64,000 nt of DNA, taken from contig CAWGEX010000003.1 in assembly GCA_963821755.1 (NCBI GenBank), positions 496,001-560,000 on the forward strand, read 5' to 3'. The position numbers and the translations under genes are program-made. Origin of the DNA: Bog-473 sp963821755. GTDB taxonomy: Bacteria; Actinomycetota; Acidimicrobiia; Acidimicrobiales; RAAP-2. The stretch's first letter is position 1; the number at the start of each line of letters is the position of its first letter. Positions 26,651-35,884 of the stretch are shown here, one piece after another. The notes beneath the pieces were generated by a model. That model ran no database searches. It worked only from the letters and a program-made list of their open reading frames with translations, and was not told where the DNA came from.

Positions 26651-27421
26651 CTAGTTCCCGCCCAACAGGAGACTGTTCCACCAATTGTCCACGTGGGCGA
26701 AGGCCACGGTGATCGGCCCGTGGGACTGCAGGTAGAAGTTGAGCAGGACCAATCCCATGATGATCGCCATGGTGTAGGGCCGGATGCGCAGATACGTCGG
26801 CCAGTAGCGCGCCGGAAGCAATCGCTCGAAGAGGACGGATCCGTCCAGCGGCGGGAGCGGGATCATGTTGAAGATGGCCAGTCCGACATTGGCGAGGCCA
26901 AAGTAATAGACCACTTGGGGCCAGATCCCGATGGTGCCGAAGGCCGGCAGCGACGGCCGGATGAACTTGATGAAGACCACGGCGGCCACGGCCGCCAGCA
27001 CCACGTTGGTGGCCGGCCCGGCGAGGGACACCAGCACGCCCTGGTTTCGGGGGCTCCGGAGACGGGCCGTGTTGACCGGGACCGGTTTGGCCCACCCGAA
27101 GACGCCGGCCGAGGCGATGACCATCACCGCCGGCACGATGAGCGTGCCCACGGGGTCGACGTGCACCAGTGGGTTGAGGCTGAGCCGGCCGGCCCGGGCG
27201 GCCGTGTCATCGCCGAAGAATCGGGCCACCCACCCGTGAGAGACCTCGTGGAGGATGATCGACGGGATCACCACCAAGAAGAAGATGATCTCCTCCCGGG
27301 TGATGTTGTGGTGGGCCACCAGCGCGATGAGCAGCACCGCGCCCCCGACGATCCACAGGGTGCGCTTGGTGTTCTGATCCATGGGACGACGACCGGCCGG
27401 TCGTCCCCCGGTGTAGCTCAC
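26651..27421 (-). CDS. Site-2 protease family (M50) metalloprotease
   Basis: 256 residues with about six hydrophobic segments. HEVSHGWVA holds the HExxH-like zinc ligands (with Val-Ser in the middle), and MIPLPPLDGS supplies the third ligand Asp in the NxxPxxxxDG region. Intramembrane proteolysis is expected; substrate unknown. The GTG start immediately follows the stop of the DksA-type gene. Converges with trpS, 12 bases apart. Confidence 0.88.
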   Translation of the reverse strand: MSYTGGRPAGRRPMDQNTKRTLWIVGGAVLLIALVAHHNITREEIIFFLVVIPSIILHEVSHGWVARFFGDDTAARAGRLSLNPLVHVDPVGTLIVPAVMVIASAGVFGWAKPVPVNTARLRSPRNQGVLVSLAGPATNVVLAAVAAVVFIKFIRPSLPAFGTIGIWPQVVYYFGLANVGLAIFNMIPLPPLDGSVLFERLLPARYWPTYLRIRPYTMAIIMGLVLLNFYLQSHGPITVAFAHVDNWWNSLLLGGN

Positions 27422-27782
27422 CTACTGCTTGGCGGCATCGACGATGCAGAAGCGCGCCATCGGAATGGCTTCGAGCCGCGCCTCGCCGATGGGCTTGCCG
27501 CAGGCCTCGCACACGCCGTAGGTCCCGTCGTGCAGGCGACCCGAGGGCGGCGTCGACCTCGTCGAGCGTCTCCTGCAGCTCGGTGGCCAGCCGTTCGGCC
27601 TCACCGCGCTCGGCCGTGACCTGGCTGGAATCGGCGAAGTTCGAGTCGTAGTGCAGCCCGGTGTCGCCGACATTCCGAAAACCCAGCTCTTCCAGCTGGG
27701 CCTGGAGCCCCTTCTGCTCGGAGCGCAGGAGGGCGGCGTAGTCGGTCGCGGAGGATTCGGCCGTGGAGGCCTCGTTCGGCAT
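27422..27782 (-). pseudogene. DksA/TraR-type zinc-finger gene, +1 frameshift
   Basis: Two frames join to a normal family member. The first (from ATG 27782) encodes SEQKGLQAQLEELGF and GEAERLATELQETLDEVDAAL; after one extra G near 27540 the second gives RLHDGTYGVCEACGKPIGEA and ends with RFCIVDAAKQ. CxxC and a later Cys form the zinc site; the fourth ligand position is Asp/Ala. The intact protein would have about 120 residues and act as a regulator bound to RNA polymerase. TAGCAT lies 6 nt before the ATG. The extra base may be an assembly error, because the flanking operon is intact. Confidence 0.8.
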
Positions 27783-27786
27783 GGGG

Positions 27787-28752
27787 TCATGCTACGTGGT
27801 CCCTCCCTCGCTTTGTGCCCGCTCGGGGATGGGCGCTCTCGTAGGCACGCCGCAGGTGGTCGGAGGACACTTTGGTGTAGCGCTGCGTGGTGGCGATGGA
27901 GGCGTGGCCGAGGAGTTCCTGGACCACCCGGATATCGGCGCCGTGAGCCAGCATGTGGGTGGCGCAGGAGTGGCGCAGGACATGGGGGCTCACCCGGTCC
28001 GCCAGTCCGACCCGGTCGGCGTACTTCTTCACCACACCGAAGGCCCCGACCCGGGTCAGCCGACCACCACGGACATTGAGGAAGAGGGCCTCGGCGTCAT
28101 CCCGGAACTTCCAGCGGGCGGGGACGAGAAGGGCCCGCCCCTGCCCGGACAGCCATTGGGCCAGGGCATCTCGGGCCAGGCGGCCCAAAGGCACGACGCG
28201 CTCCTTGCTCCCCTTGCCGAAGAGCCTGATGAGAGGCACACCGGTGGCCTCCAACGCCTCGGCCACATCCCCCAGGTTCAGGCCCACCACCTCACTGACG
28301 CGGGCCCCGGTGGCGTAGAGGACCTCCAGCAGGGCCCGGTCGCGCAGGACCGCCGGCCCGGTGCCGACAACGGCGCCGAGCAGCCGGCCCGTCTCCTCCT
28401 CGCTCAGCGCCTTGGGGAGCAGATCGGCGATCCCGATACCGGGGAGATCCGCGGTCGGATCGGTCGGCACCAGATCCTCCTCGACCAGGAACCGGTGAAA
28501 TCCCCGCATGGTGGAGAGCGCCCGGGCCACCGAGGACGCACTGTGCGTCTGGCGCAGGGACGCCACATAGGCCGCCACGTCACTCGAGGTCGCGTGGTCC
28601 ATCGACACACCCGTTGGGCCGTCTCGGAGATACGCCTGGTACGCCCCCAGGTCCCGGCGATAGGAGCTGAGGGTCCGGGGCGAACGTCCCCGCTCGACCT
28701 CCAACCAGGACAGGAACTCCTCGGCGTTGCGCGAGAGCGGTGCCGCCGGCAC
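27787..28752 (-). CDS. xerD: Tyrosine recombinase XerD
   Basis: 321 residues. N-terminal SAM-like core-binding domain (FLSWLEVERGRSPRTLSSYR) and C-terminal catalytic domain with Arg in ATGARVSEVVGL, HVLRHSCATHML (HxxR), LLGHASIATTQRYT (Tyr nucleophile). It resolves chromosome dimers at dif with XerC. A ~20-residue insertion between GDVAEALEATG and FGKGSKERVVP is longer than in E. coli. It follows the NUDIX gene in the same operon. Confidence 0.93.
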   Translation of the reverse strand: MPAAPLSRNAEEFLSWLEVERGRSPRTLSSYRRDLGAYQAYLRDGPTGVSMDHATSSDVAAYVASLRQTHSASSVARALSTMRGFHRFLVEEDLVPTDPTADLPGIGIADLLPKALSEEETGRLLGAVVGTGPAVLRDRALLEVLYATGARVSEVVGLNLGDVAEALEATGVPLIRLFGKGSKERVVPLGRLARDALAQWLSGQGRALLVPARWKFRDDAEALFLNVRGGRLTRVGAFGVVKKYADRVGLADRVSPHVLRHSCATHMLAHGADIRVVQELLGHASIATTQRYTKVSSDHLRRAYESAHPRAGTKRGRDHVA

Positions 28753-28766
28753 GGTGCGAGCTGTCG

Positions 28767-29309
28767 CTATCCGGCCAGGTGGGCGCGAGCCAACAGAAGG
28801 GCGAGCACCGTGGTCTCATCCACCAGCGTGCCGTCGGCGATCAGGTCCTCGACGCCGTCGAGGGAGATGGTCTCGATGGTCATGAAGCCCTCTTCCACAC
28901 CCCTCGGGTCCACCGGGCACGGCGACAGGCCCGTGGCCAGGAAGATGGTGGTGTACTGATCACTGATCCCCGGGGTGTTGAAGGTACCCATCAGCCTCTC
29001 CATCGATGCCGCCTGCAATCCCGCTTCTTCGGCCAGCTCGCGCCGGGCCGTGGTCTCGGGTGCCTCGCCGGCCACGTCGCGGGTCCCGGCGGGGGTCTCG
29101 AGGACCATGCGGTCGATCGAAGCCCGGTACTGACGGACCAACGTCACCGTTCGGCTCTCGTCGACCGGCACGATGGTCACCGCCCCGGGGTGATGGACGA
29201 CAAAGCGCTCGAAGGGCTTGCCGCTGGGGTCGACCAGGCCCACTTTGCCCACGCTGAAGAGCCAGCCCCGGAAGACCTCTTCCTCCGAGACCCGGGCGAA
29301 TTGCGCCAC
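28767..29309 (-). CDS. NUDIX hydrolase, ADP-ribose pyrophosphatase type
   Basis: 180 residues. The Nudix box reads G-x5-E-x7-RELAEEAGL around residue 85-105, preceded by ETPAGTRD. Proteins at this position in actinobacterial genomes are usually annotated as ADP-ribose pyrophosphatases. GTG start 4 bases after the pyrG stop. Confidence 0.9.
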   Translation of the reverse strand: MAQFARVSEEEVFRGWLFSVGKVGLVDPSGKPFERFVVHHPGAVTIVPVDESRTVTLVRQYRASIDRMVLETPAGTRDVAGEAPETTARRELAEEAGLQAASMERLMGTFNTPGISDQYTTIFLATGLSPCPVDPRGVEEGFMTIETISLDGVEDLIADGTLVDETTVLALLLARAHLAG

Positions 29310-29313
29310 GGGG

Positions 29314-30966
29314 TCAGGGAACGGAGTCGAGGTCGAGCAGGTGCGGCTCTCGCCCTTCGGCCCGCTCGAGCGCGGCCCCGAGGAGATCCCGGAACAGGGG
29401 GTGGGCCCGGTCGGGCCGGCTCTTGAACTCGGGGTGAGCCTGGGTGCCCACCCAGAAGGGATGCTCGCTCAGCTCGATGAATTCGACCAGCTGCCCATCG
29501 GGCGAGCTGCCGGAGCACACCAGCCCCGCCGCTTCGAGCTTGCCCTTGTAGCGATTGTTGAACTCGAACCGGTGGCGGTGCCGTTCGGTCACTCCGAGGG
29601 TGCCGTAGGCCTGAGCCACCTTGGTCCCGGGGACCAGCGTGGCCTGGTAGGAACCCAGCCTCATGGTCCCGCCCTTGTCGGTCACATCCGCCTGGTCCGG
29701 CATCAGATCGATCACCGGGTGGGGGGTGAGCGAGTCGAACTCCCGCGAGTTGGCCCGGTCCAGCCCGGCCCAATCGCGCGCCACCGCAATGACCATGACC
29801 TGGAGCCCCAGGCAGAGACCGAGGCACGGGATCTCATGATCTCGGGCGTAGCCCGCCGCGGCCACCATGCCCTCGATACCGCGCACGCCGAAGCCACCCG
29901 GGATCACAATGCCGTCGAGGCCGCGCAGTCGGTCGTCGCCGGCGATGAGAATGTCCGTCACCAGTTCGGCGTCGATCCAGTCCAGTTCGATGTCCGTGCC
30001 GTGGTGGAAGCCACCCGAACGCAAGGCTTCGACGACCGACATGTAGGCGTCCGGCATGTTGACGTACTTGCCCACGATCCCGATCTTGACTCGGCGCGAC
30101 AGAGACTCGACCCGCTGCACCAGCCGCTCCCACTGCTCCAGCCCGGCGGTCATGGGATAGGCCGCCTCGTCAATGGCCAGGGTGCGGCACACGAAGGAAT
30201 CGAGCCCCTGCTCGTGCAGGACCAGAGGAATTTCATAGATGCTCGGAGCGTCGACCGCCGAGACCACCGCCTCCATGGAGACGTCGCAGAGGGCGGAGAT
30301 CTTCCGCTTCAATCCCTCCGAGATCGGCATGTTGGAGCGGCAGACGATGACGTCGGGTTGAATACCACGACTGCGCAGCTCGGTCACCGAGTGCTGCGTG
30401 GGCTTGGTCTTCTGCTCCCCGGTCACCAGGTAGGGCACCAACGTGAGGTGGACGTAGCAGACGTTGTCGCGGCCGATGTCGCGCCGGAACTGCCGGATGG
30501 CCTCGACGAAGGGGACAATCTCGATGTCGCCCACCGTGCCGCCGATCTCGACGATGACGATGTCCACGTCGTCGTTGGCCAGGCGACGGACCCGGTCTTT
30601 GATCTCGTCGGTGACATGGGGGATGACCTGGACCGTGCGCCCCAGGAAGTCACCCCGCCGTTCCTTTTCGATGACCGACCGGTAGATCCAACCCGTGGTC
30701 GTGTTGGAGCGCTTGTTGAGGTTCTCGTCGATGAAGCGCTCGTAGTGCCCGAGGTCGAGATCGGTCTCCCCCCCGTCCTCGGTGACGAAGACCTCGCCGT
30801 GCTCGCCCGGGTTCATGGTTCCCGGATCGACGTTGATGTACGGGTCGAGCTTGCACATGGTGACCCGCAGACCACGACATTTGAGGAGTCGGCCCAGCGA
30901 AGAGGCGGTGAGCCCCTTTCCGAGGGAACTGGACACGCCCCCGGTGACGAAGATGAATTTGCTCAC
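29314..30966 (-). CDS. pyrG: CTP synthase
   Basis: 550 residues. The synthetase domain starts FIFVTGGVSSSLGKGLTASS (P-loop) and contains DPYINVDPGTMNP and EIGGTVGDIE; the glutaminase domain (~290-540) has the nucleophile in GLCLGLQV and HPEFKSRP as the His-Glu pair. It aminates UTP to CTP. GTG start; downstream of recN by 90 bases. Confidence 0.96.
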   Translation of the reverse strand: MSKFIFVTGGVSSSLGKGLTASSLGRLLKCRGLRVTMCKLDPYINVDPGTMNPGEHGEVFVTEDGGETDLDLGHYERFIDENLNKRSNTTTGWIYRSVIEKERRGDFLGRTVQVIPHVTDEIKDRVRRLANDDVDIVIVEIGGTVGDIEIVPFVEAIRQFRRDIGRDNVCYVHLTLVPYLVTGEQKTKPTQHSVTELRSRGIQPDVIVCRSNMPISEGLKRKISALCDVSMEAVVSAVDAPSIYEIPLVLHEQGLDSFVCRTLAIDEAAYPMTAGLEQWERLVQRVESLSRRVKIGIVGKYVNMPDAYMSVVEALRSGGFHHGTDIELDWIDAELVTDILIAGDDRLRGLDGIVIPGGFGVRGIEGMVAAAGYARDHEIPCLGLCLGLQVMVIAVARDWAGLDRANSREFDSLTPHPVIDLMPDQADVTDKGGTMRLGSYQATLVPGTKVAQAYGTLGVTERHRHRFEFNNRYKGKLEAAGLVCSGSSPDGQLVEFIELSEHPFWVGTQAHPEFKSRPDRAHPLFRDLLGAALERAEGREPHLLDLDSVP

Positions 30967-31056
30967 GCCACCCGCGGGGCGCCGGAGGTCATCAGAAATG
31001 ATCGGTGCACCCGGCCACGATAATCGAACAGAGCCGACGGCGTGGTGGACACTTCC

Positions 31057-32670
31057 TCAACCCAATTGGGGGCCGGCGGCCCCGAGGAGCTCACGGGCGT
31101 GGGCTCGAGCCGACTCGCTGTCGGGATGGCCCGACAACATGCGGGACACCTCGATCACCCGGTCCTCCCCGTCGATGGCGGCGGCCGTGGTGACGGTCCG
31201 GCCGCCGAGCTGCTGTTTCTCCACCGTGATCTGCCGATCGGCGCGGGCCGCCACCTGGGCCAGGTGCGTGACCACGAGGACCTGGCGATCCCAGGCCACC
31301 TCGGCCAGCGCGTGGCCGAGGGACAAGGCGGCGGCCCCGCCCACCCCGGCATCCACCTCATCGAACACCATGGTCGTCGGGCCGTGCATTGCGACCAGGC
31401 GGATGGCCAACATGGCCCGGGCCAGTTCGCCGCCGGAGGCCGCCTTGGCCAGCGGCAGCACCGCTTCCCCGACGTTGGCCCCGAGAGCCAGCTCCACTGG
31501 GTCCCCCGTACCGTCGGGCCCGACCCTCACCTCCACCCTGGCCCCGACCATGGCCAGCTCGGACAGCCGCTCCCCCACCAGGGCGCCGAAGTGCACCGCC
31601 GCCCCCGCTCGCACCGCCCGTACCTGTTCCTCGGCCACGTCCAGCGCCTCGCCCACGCCGGTCCGCTCGGCCTCGAGCAGCGCGGCGACCGCCTCGGCGT
31701 TCTCCAGTCCGTGCAGTCGGTTGGCGGCCTCCTCGGCGAAGGCAATGACGGCCGGCAGGTCATCGCCGTACTTGCGCTTGAGCTCGCCGAGCAGTCGACG
31801 GCGCTCCTGGACCACGGCCAGGCGAACCGGATCGTCTTCCCACCCCTCCACCACATCCCGGAGGGCCCGCGCCACATCCGCCAGCTCAATGGCCACCGAG
31901 GCGAGGCGCCGGCGGTGCTCGTCAAGGGGCTCGCGGTCCGACAGGGCGCTCTCGGCCAGCCCGAGCAGTTCCAGGGCCCCGCCGTCGCCCGACCCCGTCG
32001 GTTCGAGCAGATCGACGGCGTGGGCCGCCGCCTCCCGCAGGGCACCGGCGTCGGCCAACCGGACCTCCTCCTGGCGCAGCACGTCGTCCTCGTCCGGGTC
32101 GGACAGCCCGGCGGCTCCGATCTCCTCGATCTGATAGCGCAGCACGTCGGCTTCTCGGGCCCGTTGCTGGACATCGCCACCGAGGTCGGCCAAGGCCACG
32201 GCCAGCTCGCGTTGGCGCGTGCGCAGGCGCGTGACCTCGCTCAAGTCGGTTCCGGCATAGGCATCGAGCACCATGCGCTGCGCCCCGGGAGTGACCAGAG
32301 ACTGGTGCTCGTTCTGGCCGTGGATCTCGACCAACTCCCCGGCCACCTCGACCAGCGCGCTCACCGGGGACATCCGGCCGTCGATCCAGGCCCGGGAACG
32401 GCCTTCCGCCGGGACGGAGCGGGCCAGGATGATCTCGCGTTCCTCATCATTGCCGTCGGCCACCACGAAACGGGCTTCGACAACGGCTTCGGCGGCGCCG
32501 GCCCGAACGACGGTGGAGCTGGCCTTGCCCCCCAGGACGAGGTGCAACGCCTCCACCACGAGCGTCTTCCCGGCCCCGGTCTCTCCCGTCAGGGCGGTCA
32601 TCCCGGGACCGAACGACAAGGACAGGTCCTCGATGACGCCCAGATCCCGGACGCGCAACTCGGTGAGCAT
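31057..32670 (-). CDS. recN: DNA repair protein RecN
   Basis: 537 residues, SMC-like ATPase: Walker A in TGETGAGKTLVVEAL, long coiled-coil arms in the middle, signature ASGGELARAMLA and Walker B FDEVDAGVGG near the C-terminus. It acts in double-strand break repair. The ATG at 32670 (LTELRVRD) is supported by alignment to the usual N-terminus; upstream in-frame codons are not family-like. Confidence 0.94.
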   Translation of the reverse strand: MLTELRVRDLGVIEDLSLSFGPGMTALTGETGAGKTLVVEALHLVLGGKASSTVVRAGAAEAVVEARFVVADGNDEEREIILARSVPAEGRSRAWIDGRMSPVSALVEVAGELVEIHGQNEHQSLVTPGAQRMVLDAYAGTDLSEVTRLRTRQRELAVALADLGGDVQQRAREADVLRYQIEEIGAAGLSDPDEDDVLRQEEVRLADAGALREAAAHAVDLLEPTGSGDGGALELLGLAESALSDREPLDEHRRRLASVAIELADVARALRDVVEGWEDDPVRLAVVQERRRLLGELKRKYGDDLPAVIAFAEEAANRLHGLENAEAVAALLEAERTGVGEALDVAEEQVRAVRAGAAVHFGALVGERLSELAMVGARVEVRVGPDGTGDPVELALGANVGEAVLPLAKAASGGELARAMLAIRLVAMHGPTTMVFDEVDAGVGGAAALSLGHALAEVAWDRQVLVVTHLAQVAARADRQITVEKQQLGGRTVTTAAAIDGEDRVIEVSRMLSGHPDSESARAHARELLGAAGPQLG

Positions 32671-32689
32671 CAGCAGCGTACCCGGGGCC

Positions 32690-33559
32690 CTACTGGGCGC
32701 GGTCCGCCAGCAGGCGGACGCGCAACATGCCACCGAAGCCGTGAGCATCGTTGCGCACGACCCGCACCGGTCGCGTGGCCACCCGGCACGTCACCGTCGA
32801 CGACGGCTCGAGACGGCCGATCTCCTCCCCGTCGATCACCAACACGGCGGCCCGGTCCGAGGCGATCTCCACCATGAACCGCTGGGAGTCGGTGAGGACC
32901 AGGCTGCGGTCGAGGGAGAGGTGCGGGGCCACCGGCGTGACCACCATGGCCCGGAGCGTGGGCGAGAGGATCGGTCCGCCGGCCGAGAGGTTGTACGCCG
33001 TCGAACCGGTGGGTGTGGCGATGAGCAGTCCGTCCGCCGAATAGGTCAGCACCTCCTCCCCGTCGATGGACGTGGCCAGGCGAACGGTATGACCGAAGAT
33101 GATCTTCTCCAGCACCACCTCGTTGAGCGCGAGATGGGTGAAGACGTCATCGGGCAGGGAACGGTCGCCGATGGCCACCTCGAGGGCGCAGCGGGACTCG
33201 ATGATGGCGCGATGCTCGAAGACCCGGGTCAGGGCCTCCCGGAGTTCCTCGGGCACCAGGTCCGGCAGGTACCCGAACCGGCCGTAGTTGACGCCGAGCA
33301 CCGGGATGTCCTCGGCCCAGGCCAAGCGCACGGCCCGCAGGAAGGTACCGTCGCCGCCCATGCTGACGACTACGGTGCTGCCCTTCAGGTCGACCGCATC
33401 GATATCCATCTCCTGACCGTCTTCGGAGACCCGATCGGGTGCGGTGAACTGCAGGACGCGAGCCGAATCGCCTAGTGAGCTCAGCCACCCGGTCGTATCG
33501 AGGGTCAGGGCCAACGCGTCGGGGCGCTCGGGGTGAACGAGAAACGTGACCGTCGACAT
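32690..33559 (-). CDS. nadK: NAD kinase
   Basis: 289 residues. GGDGTFLRA is the conserved GGDG motif; NEVVLEK, YSADGLLIATPTGSTAYNL and SAGGPILSP complete the NAD and ATP sites. It makes NADP from NAD. The ATG at 33559 lies 4 bases after the tlyA stop, and the gene order tlyA-nadK-recN is the usual actinobacterial one. Confidence 0.95.
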   Translation of the reverse strand: MSTVTFLVHPERPDALALTLDTTGWLSSLGDSARVLQFTAPDRVSEDGQEMDIDAVDLKGSTVVVSMGGDGTFLRAVRLAWAEDIPVLGVNYGRFGYLPDLVPEELREALTRVFEHRAIIESRCALEVAIGDRSLPDDVFTHLALNEVVLEKIIFGHTVRLATSIDGEEVLTYSADGLLIATPTGSTAYNLSAGGPILSPTLRAMVVTPVAPHLSLDRSLVLTDSQRFMVEIASDRAAVLVIDGEEIGRLEPSSTVTCRVATRPVRVVRNDAHGFGGMLRVRLLADRAQ

Positions 33560-33563
33560 GACC

Positions 33564-34424
33564 TCAGTCCGCCGTGCTGGTGGCGGATCGTCGTGCGACC
33601 GCCGCCGAGACCGCCGCCTCGAGGAGGCGGTCAACGGCGTCCTCTTCGGCCGGCACGGCCCCCTTGCGGGCGTGCACCAGGAACTCGACGTTGCCGGCGG
33701 GGCCGGTCAGTGGGGAAACCATCGCCCCCATGATGCCGGTTCCGGCCGACTGAAGGGCGGACGTCACGTCACCGAGCGCCTGACGCCACACCTCGGGGTC
33801 CCGGACGACGCCCTTCCCCCGGGCCACGACGGCTCTCCCGGCCTCGAACTGGGGCTTGACCAGAAGGACCAGGTCGGCCCGTTCTGTGCCGACCGGGCCG
33901 GTGAGGGCGGGAAGCACGGTGACCAGGGAGATGAAGGAGAGGTCGGCCGTGACGATCGAACACGGGGCAAAGTCCGGGTCCACCTGGCTCAGCATCTCGG
34001 GCGTCAAGGAGCGAACGTTGACCCTCTCCAGCACGGTGACCCGGGGGTCGGTCCGGAGGCGCTGGTCCAACTGGCCGTGGCCGACGTCCACCGCGTAGAC
34101 CGTCACGGCCCCGCGCTGGAGGAGGCAGTGGGTGAAGCCGCCGGTCGACGCGCCGGCATCGAGCGCGCGCCGATCCGTCACGTCGATGGCGAACCGGGTC
34201 AGGGCCGCGTCGAGCTTCTCGCCGCCGCGGCTGACGAAACGGGGCGGCGGTCCGAGCACCACGACGGGCTCGTTCGGGGCAACCAGGCGAGCCGCCTTGT
34301 CCGCCTGCGTTCCGGACACGACCACCAGACCCGAGGTGATGGCCTCGAGTGCTTCGGTCCGGGTGGCGACCAGGCCTCGCCGAACGAGCTCGGTATCGAG
34401 CCGCCGCCGGGGCGCGTTGCTCAG
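33564..34424 (-). CDS. tlyA: TlyA-type rRNA 2'-O-methyltransferase, CTG start
   Basis: 286 residues if translation starts at CTG 34422-34424. An N-terminal S4 domain (RRRLDTELVRRGLVATR) is followed by an FtsJ-type methyltransferase with SRGGEKLDAAL, LDAGASTGGFTHCLL and VDVGHGQL. TlyA methylates 16S and 23S rRNA. No ATG, GTG or TTG exists in frame between the upstream stop and position 34325, and starting there would remove most of the S4 domain. The CTG overlaps the stop of the upstream H1-like gene as CTGA, the same geometry as the ATGA couplings elsewhere. Confidence 0.88.
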   Translation of the reverse strand: MSNAPRRRLDTELVRRGLVATRTEALEAITSGLVVVSGTQADKAARLVAPNEPVVVLGPPPRFVSRGGEKLDAALTRFAIDVTDRRALDAGASTGGFTHCLLQRGAVTVYAVDVGHGQLDQRLRTDPRVTVLERVNVRSLTPEMLSQVDPDFAPCSIVTADLSFISLVTVLPALTGPVGTERADLVLLVKPQFEAGRAVVARGKGVVRDPEVWRQALGDVTSALQSAGTGIMGAMVSPLTGPAGNVEFLVHARKGAVPAEEDAVDRLLEAAVSAAVARRSATSTAD

Positions 34425-35047
34425 GTGCCTGAACCGCCCGTGCCGGTCTTCTTGGCCGGGGCCTTCTTGGCCGCGGTCTTTTTGGCCGGGGCCTTCTTGG
34501 CCGCGGTCTTTTTCGCTGCCGTCTTCTTGGGCCGCTCGGCGGTCTTTTTCGCTGCGGCCTTCTTGGCCGGCGTCTTCTTCTTCCGACCCGACGGGCTCAC
34601 CGATTCAGCGGCCTTGCGCGCGGCCTTGGCCGTGTTCGTGGCCGTGGCCTTGGCCGTCTTGGTCGCCGACTTGGCTGACTTGGTGGCGCTCTTCCGCACG
34701 CTCTGGGCCCGGTTGGTGGCCTGCGTGGTCGCGCCCGCCGTGGCGCTCCGCCCGGCCTCGGCCGATCGCTTGAGGATGTCGGCCACCTGGTTGGCGAGAT
34801 TCTCGACCGCCGAAGAGTCGATCCGGCTCAGCTGCGCCGACACCTCATGACGCACGAGTTCGAGCACCTGTTCACTCGTCTTGCGACTCCGGTCAACCAG
34901 ATTGTCCACCCACTCCTGAGCCTGGCCTCGTTGGATGTCGCCGCCGCTCACCAGCTCCTTGACAATCTCCTCGGCCCGCGCTCGGGTCACTTGCCCGAAC
35001 ACCGTTCCGGCTTCGAGATACTTCTTGATTCGTTCGTTCGCTACCAT
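34421..35047 (-). CDS. Histone H1-like protein with phasin-like N-terminus
   Basis: 208 residues. Residues ~1-100 are helical and amphipathic (KYLEAGTVFGQVTRARAEEI, VDNLVDRSRKTSEQVLELVR), similar to short phasin or apolipoprotein-like proteins of actinobacteria. From ~115 on the chain is Lys/Ala/Thr-rich, ending in KKAPAKKTAAKK repeats like the tail of histone H1. DNA binding is likely. TACTCT lies 6 nt before the ATG, with TTGCTA a further 17 nt upstream, so the mRNA is probably leaderless. It heads the tlyA-nadK-recN operon. Confidence 0.8.
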   Translation of the reverse strand: MVANERIKKYLEAGTVFGQVTRARAEEIVKELVSGGDIQRGQAQEWVDNLVDRSRKTSEQVLELVRHEVSAQLSRIDSSAVENLANQVADILKRSAEAGRSATAGATTQATNRAQSVRKSATKSAKSATKTAKATATNTAKAARKAAESVSPSGRKKKTPAKKAAAKKTAERPKKTAAKKTAAKKAPAKKTAAKKAPAKKTGTGGSGT

Positions 35048-35053
35048 GATACA

Positions 35054-35082
35054 AGAGTATCTGATCTGCTAGCTGATAGCAA
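35054..35082 (-). promoter_or_regulatory. Promoter of the H1-like/tlyA operon
   Basis: On the minus strand TTGCTA (-35) is followed after 17 nt by TACTCT (-10), which ends 6 nt before the ATG at 35047. Confidence 0.6.
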
Positions 35083-35101
35083 GCACTTGTTTCCCAAAAG
35101 T

Positions 35102-35884
35102 TCACCGATTTTCCACCGGGCGCAGGGCGGTGCTCACCAGGGCGGCCAGATCGGCGGACACCGCATCGGGCGACGGATCGGAGGGGACCGAATCGGCGTC
35201 GGTGACACCCGAAAGGACCAGGGCGAAGGGAATGCCCAATTGCCGGGCCAGAATCCCGTCGGTGGCGGGGCGGTCTCCCACCATCACCCGCAGGTCGTCC
35301 GCTCGGGCGGCGATGGCGTTGGCGGTGGGAAGGTGTGGCTTGCCGGCCACCTCGGGAGTGGTCTCCGCCGCCGTGGCCACGGCGGCGAGGATGGCGCCAC
35401 CACCGGCCAGGAGACCATGGGGGGTGGGGAAGGTCGGATCCTCGTTGGTCCCGATGAGGCGGGCCCCGTCCCGGACCGCTCGGGCCGCCTGGGAGATGGT
35501 GTCGTAGGTAAACGACCTCGTCCACCCCACCACCACCACATCCGCCGGGCCGCTGTCCACCACCGAGATGCCCCGCTTCTCCAGCGCCTCCCGCACACCG
35601 TCGTCGGCGACGATCAGAGCCGAGGATCCCGTGGGCACCATGTCGGCCGCCACGTCGGCCGAGGACAACAGGTCGGCGTCGCTGGCACTGATCCCGCAAT
35701 TGGCCAGGCGCGCATGGAGCTCGGCCCGGGTGGATGCGGAATTGTTGGTGGCGAACAACGTGCGCACGCCGGCGTCATGCAGTGCGGCCACTGCTGCGTC
35801 GACACCGGAGATCGGTTCTCCGGTCAGCCAGATCACACCGTCGAGGTCGATGACCCAAGTGCCGCGAGGCGATGGCGGCCACAC
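35102..35884 (-). CDS. HAD-superfamily phosphatase, NagD/PGP type
   Basis: 260 residues. Motif I is VIDLDGVIWL, motif II FATNNSAST, motif III Lys in AGKPH and motif IV VMVGDRPATDGI; the C2-type cap between II and III places it with NagD/4-nitrophenylphosphatase-like enzymes. The GTG at 35884 has TAGTGT exactly 7 nt upstream; a GTG at 35893 lies inside that spacing and is less likely. Located between recN-region genes and the glycosidase-like lipoprotein. Confidence 0.88.
   Translation of the reverse strand: MWPPSPRGTWVIDLDGVIWLTGEPISGVDAAVAALHDAGVRTLFATNNSASTRAELHARLANCGISASDADLLSSADVAADMVPTGSSALIVADDGVREALEKRGISVVDSGPADVVVVGWTRSFTYDTISQAARAVRDGARLIGTNEDPTFPTPHGLLAGGGAILAAVATAAETTPEVAGKPHLPTANAIAARADDLRVMVGDRPATDGILARQLGIPFALVLSGVTDADSVPSDPSPDAVSADLAALVSTALRPVENR

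Noticed and set aside
34325..34327. Conventional GTG start for tlyA at 34325.
   Set aside because: It would delete most of the S4 RNA-binding domain, whose sequence RRRLDTELVRRGL is plainly encoded upstream in the same frame.
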